The notes beneath the pieces were generated by a model, which saw only the letters and a program-made list of their open reading frames with translations, did not search any database and had not been told where the DNA came from. DNA of 64,000 bases from Saccharomyces mikatae IFO 1815 (taxonomy: Eukaryota > Ascomycota > Saccharomycetes > Saccharomycetales > Saccharomycetaceae), in contig NC_079262.1 in assembly GCF_947241705.1 (NCBI RefSeq), positions 310,001 through 374,000 of the forward strand, in the 5' to 3' direction. The position numbers were made by a program, and so were the translations under genes. The number at the start of each line of letters is the position of its first letter. Position 1 is the first letter of the stretch. Positions 29,001 through 37,396 of this stretch are shown here, in pieces.

Positions 29001-32000
29001 TCAATAGTCCGTTGAGGCCAAAATATCCTGTGGTGTTATCTGATTGTTCAATACTTTAATAAATCTATCAAAATCAGATATTGAGACTGGTTTGGTAAGT
29101 AAATCTGCTATATTATCTTTACCTTTTATTTTTATTAGTTTTATAATCTTCTCTTTTATTTTCTCTTTAATTATTTCTGTTTTTATCCATGTGAACTTCT
29201 GTTTGGGTTGTAGATAGCTCCGATTTAAACCTTCGATAGCTGGTTTTGAATCAGTAAGCATTGTAAGTTCCTTATCTCCACCTTCTCCGAGTTCTGTTAA
29301 GGTTGCCTTCAGTGTTTCTGAGTCTGCATAGCCTTCATAGATAGCATGAAGTTCTGCTTCAGTTGAGGATACGCACTTGTTTGAGCTTTTATTAGAATAA
29401 ACATTGAAGATATTTTTTCCATACCAAATTATAACACCAATTCTTGATTGTGCATCGTATTCTGTTCCAACTGATGCATCTGTGATAGTAGTGATTTTCT
29501 TATCTTTGTTAAGATCTCTATCATAGTGTATGCCTATATTCGTATGTTGTACCAAGTATTGTATGATTTTATAAATCATGTAGAACACCTGTTTATGAGG
29601 AAAGTTTACTAATCTAGCCACCTTTTTAACCGCAAATTCAACATCATATCTACATTTATACCTAACATAGTTAAGTTCACCTAATAGTTGCTGTAATTTC
29701 AACACGCCGTCTTTGTATTCCTTTTCGGTCATTTTTAATTCTCCGTTTTTAGGATCAATCTTGTATATTGATATGTGTGGAATTGACCTTTTTCTAACCT
29801 TATCCAATTCCTTTTTATATTTCTCACCCATTTTTTCTATAAATGATATTAACGTCAAATCAACCGTACCAAGTTTTTTGTTATAGATCAAATCCATTCC
29901 TAGAATATCTGTATCCAAAATACCATCTATTAAGGTACCAGTAATTTTCAATTCAAAGGTTTTTTTTAAATTGTTTATGAAATCATCTAGTCTTTGTTCA
30001 TCACTTGCTGCAATCACACAGTCATCAACATAAACTGCGATCATGAGTTTTTTATCCTTGGATTGGTATAGTCCTGGAGTATAAGTATTATCTTTTAATC
30101 CAACACTATTTAGATATCGTCTAAGATGGTCGTTCCATTCTTTAGGACTCTGTTTGAGACCATATAGTGCTTTATCTAGTTTAACAACGCATCTTCTGTC
30201 ATGAGGGTGTGGAATGTAAATGTCTTCTTCCAGTTTAGCATATAAGAACGCATGGTTAATATCTAGTGTTTTCATGAACATATTCCTATTGTTTGCAATC
30301 ATCAGAAATATTTTAATGTGGTTATGGTTTAGGGATTCTGTTCCAATAACGTTATACGTGTCTGGTGTCTGGATATCACCTCTACAAACAATTCTTGCTT
30401 TATAGATACCATTTCTCTTCTTTGAGAATATTGTATTTGTCGGAATTATTAAATTACTGGGAACATCAGATCTGTTGTATTTGACGTTGATGTCAAATAC
30501 TTTCATATCCTTGAGATTCTGTAATTCTTTCCTGTATGCCTCTTTATAAGCATGTTTTTCTTTGAGATCAGCATTTCCTGAAATAGCTTCATTGTAGTAT
30601 ATGGTTTTAATTCTCGGTGCAGAACTTGTTTCTGTGTTATCCGGAAGTAATTTAATTATATTCTTTCTCTGACGCTTATTGTCTCTTTCAACCATGTCAT
30701 GAAACGAGGTCCTGTTTTCAACAGGCCGCTTTCTTTTCTTATTCAAAGAATTAAACGTTTTATTCAGGAATCCAGCTTTGTTTATTGCTGGTTTTTCTGA
30801 CTCAATTGTTTCATCTGTTATTATTGATGATTTTAGTGTAGCATTCGATTTTTCCGCTTCGCTATTTTCCATCACTTGTACTAACTCTTCATTATTACCT
30901 TCCGATGAGATACTTGTATCAGAGTTATTTTTGTTTTCTACCTTGTTTGATTCAACATATGTTTGGTCAGTATTGTCCATAACATTTATAACCAGGGGCA
31001 GGTGATGACTTTCTTCGTGAGTAGAATAGTCATCATTTTGAACATCATTGTCCTTTAATGATGTAACATTTGATTCAGTTTGAACATCTACGTATTGAGA
31101 GGTGTCATAACTTGAGGTTTTTGAATCTAAATCTTGTTCAAGTAATACTTCTGGATCAACAATGTTTTCGAATAATTCTTGTTGTGATTGTAAGATATTA
31201 TCATCTGTTACATTGTCCTTATTACTTGCAACTGTAACTGATTCATTAGTAGGATCATGTGAAATATAATCGCTCTCATCTTCTGATGATTCCTTGTAAT
31301 TTATTTCCTTTCCACTGATCTTCCTATGCGTTCTACTAGCAATATTATCATCATTGTTGATGTTTATGCTGTTCTGGCTTCCAACAAGGTTCTCTTGTAG
31401 TGCCGTGGGGACTCTATAAACATTTTCATCGAGAATATCCTCATCAGTATTACTTGATTTATTAATTTCGTTTCGATCGCTTTCAGTAGTGATCTTTTCT
31501 TTTGAGTGAAGATCTGAATCTATATCCATGTTTTTCACATGATTGTATTTGTCTTCTTCCTCTTCTTCTATGTTAGCAAAGACGTAGTCTAAATTACCTT
31601 CTAGATTATCACTAGGAGATGGGTACTTAGCATTTAATTCAATCTGAGCTAATTCTTCTGTGGTGAACAAGTCTGTAAGTAGTGTAACTTGTTTATGGTC
31701 ATCTTCGTAATTTTCCAATGCATCATATAACCTGGAAACAGCATCTGAGTTTTCTGCTTCATTGATGGAATCTGATCTACTTTGATCATCTGGGTATATG
31801 TTCTGTGTGTTCCTTAATATTGGATCCACTGCATAGTCTGGAATTGTGTAATTATCTGAAGTGAGAATTTTTTTAATAGATGGTACAAAAAATTTGTATC
31901 CGTGACTATTAGGATCTTTGCATAATATTATAGCACGAAGTCCTGATGGTTTTAGTTTATTGTGATTATGATTCCAAATTATTCCTTGTTCTCCGAAGGG

Positions 32001-33194
32001 TAAAAAGGACATGAATCTCACTTTCACAGGTTGACTAGAGATTGCCTGTAGTGGCAGTTGACCTGTGGCTTTGTTTTCTAAACAATTGCGTACATTGGTA
32101 GCAGATGTCACTGCGTATTCCCAAAATTTAATACGTAATTTACTATGTTTTAACAATGTTGTTGCATCAGTAACGATAGTTCTGATGTATCTCTCTGCTC
32201 TTCCATTGGCAGCATGATCTTGTGTAGCAGAAAAAATATGATGAATTCCTTTTGAAACAAAATATTTTGCTATCTGATCATTTGTAAATTCAGTTCCTTG
32301 ATCTGAATTGATTTCTCTGACCTTTCTGTCAAATTGAGTTTCCACATACTGAATATTTTTCTTGATCTGAGCCAAAATAGTTTCAGCATTTTTGTTAAAA
32401 TGTGTGGAGGTGATACAATATCTTGTATTGTTATCAACCATAATAAGCATGTATCTTTTCGTATCCGAGTTCGAATTTGATACTGGACCAAAGATATCCA
32501 TGCACCACGATGAACCTGGTTCATGATCGATACTGTGTTCGTTCATAGATCCTTTATAATGGTTCCTTCTCGTGGCTTTTGAAACTTTACAAGTTTCACA
32601 CCAAAATTCATTTGGTTCTTTTATTAAGTCAAGATTTTCTTCATAATGACTATGTTTAATTGAGTTTTCAATTTGTTGAACTCCTGTATGTCCCATTCTT
32701 TTATGAGCATCTTTTAAGTTTATAATTTTGGGCTTCAGTCTAATTTTGTTAGAAGAAGTTGGTTGTATTGCATTGATTTTGGAATCATATGCTGAGTGAT
32801 CAATTAAGTCATCCATTTTTACGTGAATAATTCCATTTTTAACATGAGTTTTTATGTTCATATCCTTGTTTTCCAAGGTAGAATAGTTCTTGCTTAACAC
32901 CAGATCGGTTTCTCTAGCTAACTCATAACCACTTATAATAGTAGTTTCTTCTTCAGGAACATAATGAGTTAATAAGTAATCATCATTTGTGTTACATTTA
33001 ATTTTAATGTATCCTGATCCTTTAACGGAAACTGCATTGTTTTTCCCAATACCAAAGAACTTTACCTTTTCTTTGTTGTCTTCATAATCAAACAATATAT
33101 TTTTATTGTTCGTGATATTGACACCTGAACCAGTATCAATAATGACTAGATTTTTGTTTGAACCCTTTTTGTTCTTCTTCTTCTGTTTTTTCAA
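29001..33194 (-). CDS. Pol frame of the Ty4-family element
   Basis: This open frame of about 1,397 codons carries the Ty1/copia domain order. A protease with the DTGSG motif comes first, then integrase with an HHCC zinc region (HKRMGH ... CETCKVSK) and a DDE core. A long Ser/Asp/Asn-rich linker follows, then reverse transcriptase with YVDD and RNase H (TDASVGTEYD ... SSTEAELHA). The frame is shifted +1 relative to gag and overlaps it by about 59 nt, the arrangement used by Ty1, Ty2 and Ty4, which make Gag-Pol by programmed +1 frameshifting. It would act in virus-like particles. Confidence 0.92.
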   Translation of the reverse strand: MKKQKKKNKKGSNKNLVIIDTGSGVNITNNKNILFDYEDNKEKVKFFGIGKNNAVSVKGSGYIKIKCNTNDDYLLTHYVPEEETTIISGYELARETDLVLSKNYSTLENKDMNIKTHVKNGIIHVKMDDLIDHSAYDSKINAIQPTSSNKIRLKPKIINLKDAHKRMGHTGVQQIENSIKHSHYEENLDLIKEPNEFWCETCKVSKATRRNHYKGSMNEHSIDHEPGSSWCMDIFGPVSNSNSDTKRYMLIMVDNNTRYCITSTHFNKNAETILAQIKKNIQYVETQFDRKVREINSDQGTEFTNDQIAKYFVSKGIHHIFSATQDHAANGRAERYIRTIVTDATTLLKHSKLRIKFWEYAVTSATNVRNCLENKATGQLPLQAISSQPVKVRFMSFLPFGEQGIIWNHNHNKLKPSGLRAIILCKDPNSHGYKFFVPSIKKILTSDNYTIPDYAVDPILRNTQNIYPDDQSRSDSINEAENSDAVSRLYDALENYEDDHKQVTLLTDLFTTEELAQIELNAKYPSPSDNLEGNLDYVFANIEEEEEDKYNHVKNMDIDSDLHSKEKITTESDRNEINKSSNTDEDILDENVYRVPTALQENLVGSQNSININNDDNIASRTHRKISGKEINYKESSEDESDYISHDPTNESVTVASNKDNVTDDNILQSQQELFENIVDPEVLLEQDLDSKTSSYDTSQYVDVQTESNVTSLKDNDVQNDDYSTHEESHHLPLVINVMDNTDQTYVESNKVENKNNSDTSISSEGNNEELVQVMENSEAEKSNATLKSSIITDETIESEKPAINKAGFLNKTFNSLNKKRKRPVENRTSFHDMVERDNKRQRKNIIKLLPDNTETSSAPRIKTIYYNEAISGNADLKEKHAYKEAYRKELQNLKDMKVFDINVKYNRSDVPSNLIIPTNTIFSKKRNGIYKARIVCRGDIQTPDTYNVIGTESLNHNHIKIFLMIANNRNMFMKTLDINHAFLYAKLEEDIYIPHPHDRRCVVKLDKALYGLKQSPKEWNDHLRRYLNSVGLKDNTYTPGLYQSKDKKLMIAVYVDDCVIAASDEQRLDDFINNLKKTFELKITGTLIDGILDTDILGMDLIYNKKLGTVDLTLISFIEKMGEKYKKELDKVRKRSIPHISIYKIDPKNGELKMTEKEYKDGVLKLQQLLGELNYVRYKCRYDVEFAVKKVARLVNFPHKQVFYMIYKIIQYLVQHTNIGIHYDRDLNKDKKITTITDASVGTEYDAQSRIGVIIWYGKNIFNVYSNKSSNKCVSSTEAELHAIYEGYADSETLKATLTELGEGGDKELTMLTDSKPAIEGLNRSYLQPKQKFTWIKTEIIKEKIKEKIIKLIKIKGKDNIADLLTKPVSISDFDRFIKVLNNQITPQDILASTDY

Positions 33195-34383
33195 AAGTTC
33201 TGACTGGTTTCGTGCCTGTTTTAATATATTCTTTTTGGGTTGAACCTTGTGAATAATAACCTTTTGAGTAGCTGGGCGTTGAATGCCTAAGTTCTCTGTT
33301 TAATTTCTTTCTACAGTTAACTGAGCTGTGGAATTCCGATTTACAGTACTTACAATTTCTTTCTGAATAGTAAGAGTCATTTGAACTCAAGTCCATTACT
33401 GTTTCAATTACAATATTGATTAAAATTTCTTCAATTCTCTCATTTTTACCAATTGAGTATATATGTAAACGTTGTTTAACCGGATTTTTCAAAGATTCAT
33501 GTAAGGTTCCAAGGATTGCCTCTTCTAAAATGTATGTAAGATTTGAACAATTTTGACAACATTTTGAAAGGATCCATTTTTCCATTAATACTAACTTTTG
33601 AAGTTCATTCATTAACAAATCAGTATTCTTACAAGTTGTATCCACCAACACTTTTTTCCAAGCCTTTTGTCTTATTTCTCTACCATAAAGGCTTATGTAT
33701 TTTTTCTTCAAGTCACGGATGATTCTAAAGATATCACTTGTGTTAATGTTCATTATATCAGGACTTTCATTTAAACCTTCTTTGATAACCTTACATAAGA
33801 TTTCATTTTCACGAGAATCGATGTTTTTAATTTGTTGATCAAAAATGTCATCAAATTCGTACTTCTCAATGAATTGTTGAAAGCTGTTCAAGAAAACAGG
33901 AATATTTTCGATTTTAGTCATCTTATGCTTAAATACCCAATCCTTAGGGTAAAATCTCCTATTTCTTGAGGTCAGAGTATCGAATAAATAATATGTCCCA
34001 GTTGAATCATTTCTTTCATGTAACCTTTTAACATCTTTATCGAAATCAATCGATTCTAACTTTCTTTTTAATCCAAGAATTACATTACTAGTTTTTTCAA
34101 TTTTTTCATCGATTTCCATTAACTGATCGAGATTTGAAATATCGTCATCCTGTTTAACCTCATTTGTAATCTTATTCTTTTTAACGGTTAATTTGTTTAA
34201 AAATATTTCATACGTTTCTAAATCAATTAAGGCTTGCTTCCTCTGTTTGTCATCAATAGAAGTATCGATAATAAAATTTTTAATTTTTTTAGTAGTATCT
34301 TGAATATTGACTCTTGATTGAACCTGCGTAGAAATGTTGTCGTCAGTAACATTTCTTGTTTCATCCCTCACTGGGGTCGCCAT
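33136..34383 (-). CDS. Gag frame of the Ty4-family element
   Basis: This open frame of 415 codons starts MATPVRDETRNV. Its first base is the last base of the 5' LTR. A zinc-knuckle-like motif CKYCKSEFHSSVNC (C-X2-C-X4-H-X4-C) lies near the C-terminus. The middle is helical and charged. The product would be the particle shell protein. The N-terminal residues match Ty4 Gag because the tRNA-Asn primer site lies over these codons; beyond them the similarity to S. cerevisiae Ty4 is weaker until a conserved core (GTYYLFDTLTS, ENEILCKVIKEGL). Confidence 0.92.
   Translation of the reverse strand: MATPVRDETRNVTDDNISTQVQSRVNIQDTTKKIKNFIIDTSIDDKQRKQALIDLETYEIFLNKLTVKKNKITNEVKQDDDISNLDQLMEIDEKIEKTSNVILGLKRKLESIDFDKDVKRLHERNDSTGTYYLFDTLTSRNRRFYPKDWVFKHKMTKIENIPVFLNSFQQFIEKYEFDDIFDQQIKNIDSRENEILCKVIKEGLNESPDIMNINTSDIFRIIRDLKKKYISLYGREIRQKAWKKVLVDTTCKNTDLLMNELQKLVLMEKWILSKCCQNCSNLTYILEEAILGTLHESLKNPVKQRLHIYSIGKNERIEEILINIVIETVMDLSSNDSYYSERNCKYCKSEFHSSVNCRKKLNRELRHSTPSYSKGYYSQGSTQKEYIKTGTKPVRTFEKTEEEEQKGFKQKSSHY
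34365..34382 (-). other. Primer-binding site complementary to tRNA-Asn
   Basis: Reverse-strand bases TGGCGACCCCAGTGAGGG equal the complement of the 3' end of yeast tRNA-Asn(GUU) including CCA, 18 of 18 as I recall that tRNA. Ty4 is known to use tRNA-Asn, unlike Ty1-Ty3, which use initiator tRNA-Met. The site overlaps the first codons of gag. Confidence 0.88.
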
Positions 34384-34711
34384 GTTGATAATTAGTAGTT
34401 TAGTAAGTTGTAATAATTAAGAATAGTCGTTCCTTCTTAATCTATATAAGAGAGGTATATAAAACACACGCTGATTAGTTATATTAAACCAAAAGGTTCA
34501 GACATAAATCAGAGTGTTAATGATAAGAATTTGATGATAACTCATCTTCTTATATAATAAGTTCTGATCAATTAATAGATCTTTATCTCATTACTGCAGT
34601 AAATTCTATTATTAGAATTTTTCTACTTCAATTTATACGAAGACGTATAGTTGCAATAACTTAATCCAATTTATACGAATAGGTGTATAGTAGTAATCAC
34701 TTATTCCAACA
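34383..34711 (-). repeat. 5' LTR of the Ty4-family element
   Basis: 329 bp, apparently identical to the copy at 28598-28926. Transcription would run leftward from here. Confidence 0.95.
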
Positions 34712-34805
34712 GATTCCTATATCCCCGAAAAGAACTTCTAGTATATTATATATACCAAATAATATTGCCTTTATAAACCATGGAATCCCAACAATCATCT
34801 CAAAA
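34712..34805 (+). mobile_element. Delta LTR, right part, after the Ty4-family insertion
   Basis: The delta resumes with GATTCCTATATCCCCG, then GAACTTCTAGTATATTATAT and TGGAATCCCAACAATCATC, ending CTCAAAA. A few bases of former Ty1-like internal sequence follow (TTCACCCAAATCTCA). Together with 28369-28597 it makes one LTR of near-normal length. It ends about 112 bp upstream of tRNA-Glu. Confidence 0.85.
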
Positions 34806-34917
34806 TTCACCCAAATCTCAAATACATAGATAGAGAACGGGAAGTTTAAGTTTAGATCAGAGGTTCCCTGATACTGGCATAAGATGGCTTGCTACGAAAT
34901 CTTTTGACAAATAAGTG

Positions 34918-34989
34918 TCCGATATAGTGTAACGGCTATCACATCACGCTTTCACCGTGGAGACCGGGGTTCGACTCCCCGTATCGGAG
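34918..34989 (+). tRNA. tE(UUC): tRNA-Glu(UUC)
   Basis: The 72-nt gene starts TCCGATATAGTG and ends CGTATCGGAG. The acceptor stem TCCGATA pairs with TATCGGA. The anticodon loop CTTTCAC carries TTC, and the B box is GGTTCGACTCC. No intron is present. It corresponds to the tE(UUC) gene between TOS8 and VPS45 in S. cerevisiae. The cluster of Ty LTRs just upstream fits Ty targeting of Pol III genes. Confidence 0.98.
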
Positions 34990-34995
34990 TAAATT

Positions 34996-35021
34996 AAAGC
35001 CCAAACGGGCTTTGTTTTTTT
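34996..35021 (+). terminator. tRNA-Glu terminator: hairpin followed by T-run
   Basis: A perfect 7-bp stem AAAGCCC / GGGCTTT (34996-35002, 35007-35013) with loop AAAC stands just after the tRNA. The first strong T-run (seven T, 35015-35021) comes right behind it. The T-run is a normal Pol III stop; the hairpin is the unusual part. Confidence 0.75.
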
Positions 35022-35204
35022 CTTTTTGAAACACGCCATTATGATAATTGTATGTTTGTGAGAACCATCGAAACAGAATTTGTAAGTTACAGGCACCCGA
35101 ATTGTAACCTAGTTTATGCTTCAATCTTAAAGTGCTTGATACATGCATGGAAGAAAAATTCATACAAACATACGTGCGCCCATACATAAAACGATATTTG
35201 TTAT

Positions 35205-36938
35205 TTATTTCATATTTCTAATGGAATTCATATACTCTTTAGTCGAGAGCATGGAAGTACCCCCCAAGACTACTCTCATCCTATTATTCATTGTTGCGTT
35301 AAATTCATGAACCAGTCTTGCTTCCTCATAAGTTACGCCGCCAATAACAAACAATATGACATCTTGAGGTACATCCTTATTAAATTGGGCTTGAGTCGCC
35401 CCATGCTTTTGAGTATCTAATGCTTTGAAACGATCTCTGGATAGAGTATTTTTGGAGAGTTCTGTTAGTAATGTCGAGATTTCTGGAATGTGTTGCATAT
35501 AAACATTTTCAGCAGTGTTACTCTTAGAATTCATTCTGCTATTAAATCTTCTTGCTAGTTCGGTTAGTATATCGTCTTTATCGTGTTTATTTTGACTAAT
35601 ATTATCCTGGTGGCTAAAAAGCGATTTAAACTTATGAAAAAAGTTAACGTCTTCGGGAGGAAGTTGTTGCGCCAAAATCTCTACTAGTTTTTGAACCTTG
35701 TCTGAGTTGGCTTGATTTTTAAAAGAAAAAATGCATGCAAGTTTTAACTTGTAATATTTATCTACATTTTCATTCTGTAACAATTTAATCAGATCAGAAA
35801 AATCCTCTTCATTGGCATCATGTGCAGATAGATTTTGTTCTATTTCACTTACTTCCCATATATTTTGTATTCTCAATTGTCTATCTAATTCCCCAACTAT
35901 TGCCATATGTTTAGCTACATTTCCAGATAGTTTCCTAAACTCGGGGTACTTCTCAATGAAGTTTTTAATATCTTCAATAGAATTTATTTGGCTGTTTGTT
36001 TGTGTCTTGTCTTTGTAAGTGGTCACATACTGTTTTACTTTATCGCCTAGTTCCCCAAAATTCAAATACATGGTGTCCCTGAAGAAGGCATCTTGTTTCG
36101 ATGATAAGGAGACCTTTTCCAGATCCTTATCAATCTTAGGCACCTTCGATAGATCAACTATATTTCGCTTGATACCTATATACTCATTAATCATTGACTG
36201 ATAGGTCCAAGGTTGCAGTAAAGGGGTTATAGGATCAGTCTTGCGATCCAAGATCAGTAATACAGGTGTTGAATCCATCACAGGAAAATCAAAAAAAGTC
36301 CTTTCATTCTTACCAATCTCATAAAAAACTTCTTTAGCTAGTCGTTCGCACAGTTTACTAGCACTTTCGAACCTAATTTCTGGTTTTATCTTCAGGGATA
36401 AAAGCACAGATACCAGACTGTTGGTGCATTCTGTTAGCCCCATTTCGCTCCAAATTAGCTTACTACTCAAAAATTCTTTTGGCTGCAAATCTAAAGAAAA
36501 CAAATCCTGATTTAAAATGAAAAAGTCTTGAAATATTTCTTCCACCTTAGTGACGGCCTCCAGATCGTCTGATTCAGCTAGCCTTTCTAATTGAGACTTG
36601 GAAACAATGTTACTGAAAAATATTTGGTACTCGCCATACCGTGGATTTCTCAATTCACGTAAGAGATATTGCAACGTTTCCTCTGTGGGTTTAACGTAGA
36701 CTAAGCATCTTAAATGCCTGGATACATCGCGTCGCTCATTTTCAATTTTCTCTACCAAGTAGATTTCCTGCTTCAGCAAATCACTTTGAGTGGCACATAG
36801 AGATATTGTAGGTGTGGTGTTCTTATCCAGCAGTAGAACCTTAATCCTTTGGTGTTCGTTGACATTGGCTACACTAGATTTCGATTGAGATGTCACAATC
36901 TTGTTTATATAGTAATCAGCAACATCAAATAGATTCAT
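35205..36938 (-). CDS. VPS45: Vps45, Sec1/Munc18-family protein of the endosome and trans-Golgi
   Basis: This is a 577-aa SM protein, the same length as in S. cerevisiae. It begins MNLFDVADYYINKIV and shows the SM-family core blocks: PVLLILDRKTDPITPLLQPWTYQSMINEYIG near residue 230, and GATQAQFNKDVPQDVILFVIGGVTYEE near residue 520. Vps45 is a peripheral membrane protein that binds the syntaxin Tlg2 and, through Pep12 and Vac1, controls SNARE assembly for traffic from Golgi to endosome and vacuole. No transmembrane segment is seen, as expected. It is preceded by tRNA-Glu on its 3' side. Confidence 0.97.
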   Translation of the reverse strand: MNLFDVADYYINKIVTSQSKSSVANVNEHQRIKVLLLDKNTTPTISLCATQSDLLKQEIYLVEKIENERRDVSRHLRCLVYVKPTEETLQYLLRELRNPRYGEYQIFFSNIVSKSQLERLAESDDLEAVTKVEEIFQDFFILNQDLFSLDLQPKEFLSSKLIWSEMGLTECTNSLVSVLLSLKIKPEIRFESASKLCERLAKEVFYEIGKNERTFFDFPVMDSTPVLLILDRKTDPITPLLQPWTYQSMINEYIGIKRNIVDLSKVPKIDKDLEKVSLSSKQDAFFRDTMYLNFGELGDKVKQYVTTYKDKTQTNSQINSIEDIKNFIEKYPEFRKLSGNVAKHMAIVGELDRQLRIQNIWEVSEIEQNLSAHDANEEDFSDLIKLLQNENVDKYYKLKLACIFSFKNQANSDKVQKLVEILAQQLPPEDVNFFHKFKSLFSHQDNISQNKHDKDDILTELARRFNSRMNSKSNTAENVYMQHIPEISTLLTELSKNTLSRDRFKALDTQKHGATQAQFNKDVPQDVILFVIGGVTYEEARLVHEFNATMNNRMRVVLGGTSMLSTKEYMNSIRNMK

Positions 36939-37396
36939 TTTAGTAGTCTATAAATAACGTGTGGTCACTCTATTTCTTCACACTTTCACGATAATTTAAG
37001 TATATTGTATATGGGCTATTACATTTAGAAAGAACATTAGCGTTAAAATGTTAAACTATCCGTAATATCGTTACCCTTTCCTGAAATAGCCGAAAATGAA
37101 AATGAACATTTCTGACGTGCTCTCTCTTTAATATATGATTAGTATTACGTACCAAACAAGGGTATGGAGGGTCATGTAGTATTAATAGTGATTGTACCTA
37201 TTCTACAAAAGAAATTTTCTCCAATCACTTGATGATAGTGAGATCTGTTTCACAACGTTTGTATAAGTTGATTACAGTATATATAATACTACACAAACAA
37301 TAATAGTATTTTATAATTTTTTTTGATTATTTTTGGTATACTTTTTTCTGATTGTTGATGGTTGTGGTTGTTAATATTACGCAAATATTTTTTCCA
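36939..37396. other. VPS45-PAN2 intergenic region
   Basis: These 458 AT-rich bp hold the VPS45 promoter and the PAN2 3' end. No RNA gene, repeat or reading frame is recognised. Confidence 0.5.

Larger units (their letters stand above)
28598..34711 (-). mobile_element. Apparently whole Ty4-family LTR retrotransposon (Ty1/copia)
   Basis: The 6,114-bp element lies in reverse orientation, bounded by two 329-bp LTRs that look identical by eye, and by a 5-bp target duplication GATTC (28593-28597 and 34712-34716). It has a primer-binding site matching tRNA-Asn, a purine tract before the 3' LTR, and two long overlapping frames (gag and pol). Identical LTRs point to a very recent insertion. Both frames are open over their full lengths, so it looks whole. 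The Gag start MATPVRDETRNV resembles S. cerevisiae Ty4, but the following residues differ much. It sits about 200 bp from tRNA-Glu, as usual for this group. Confidence 0.95.

Noticed and set aside
34996-35021. Rho-independent bacterial terminator as a sign of bacterial transfer
   Set aside because: The surroundings are plainly yeast and the T-run serves Pol III; only the stem is unusual.
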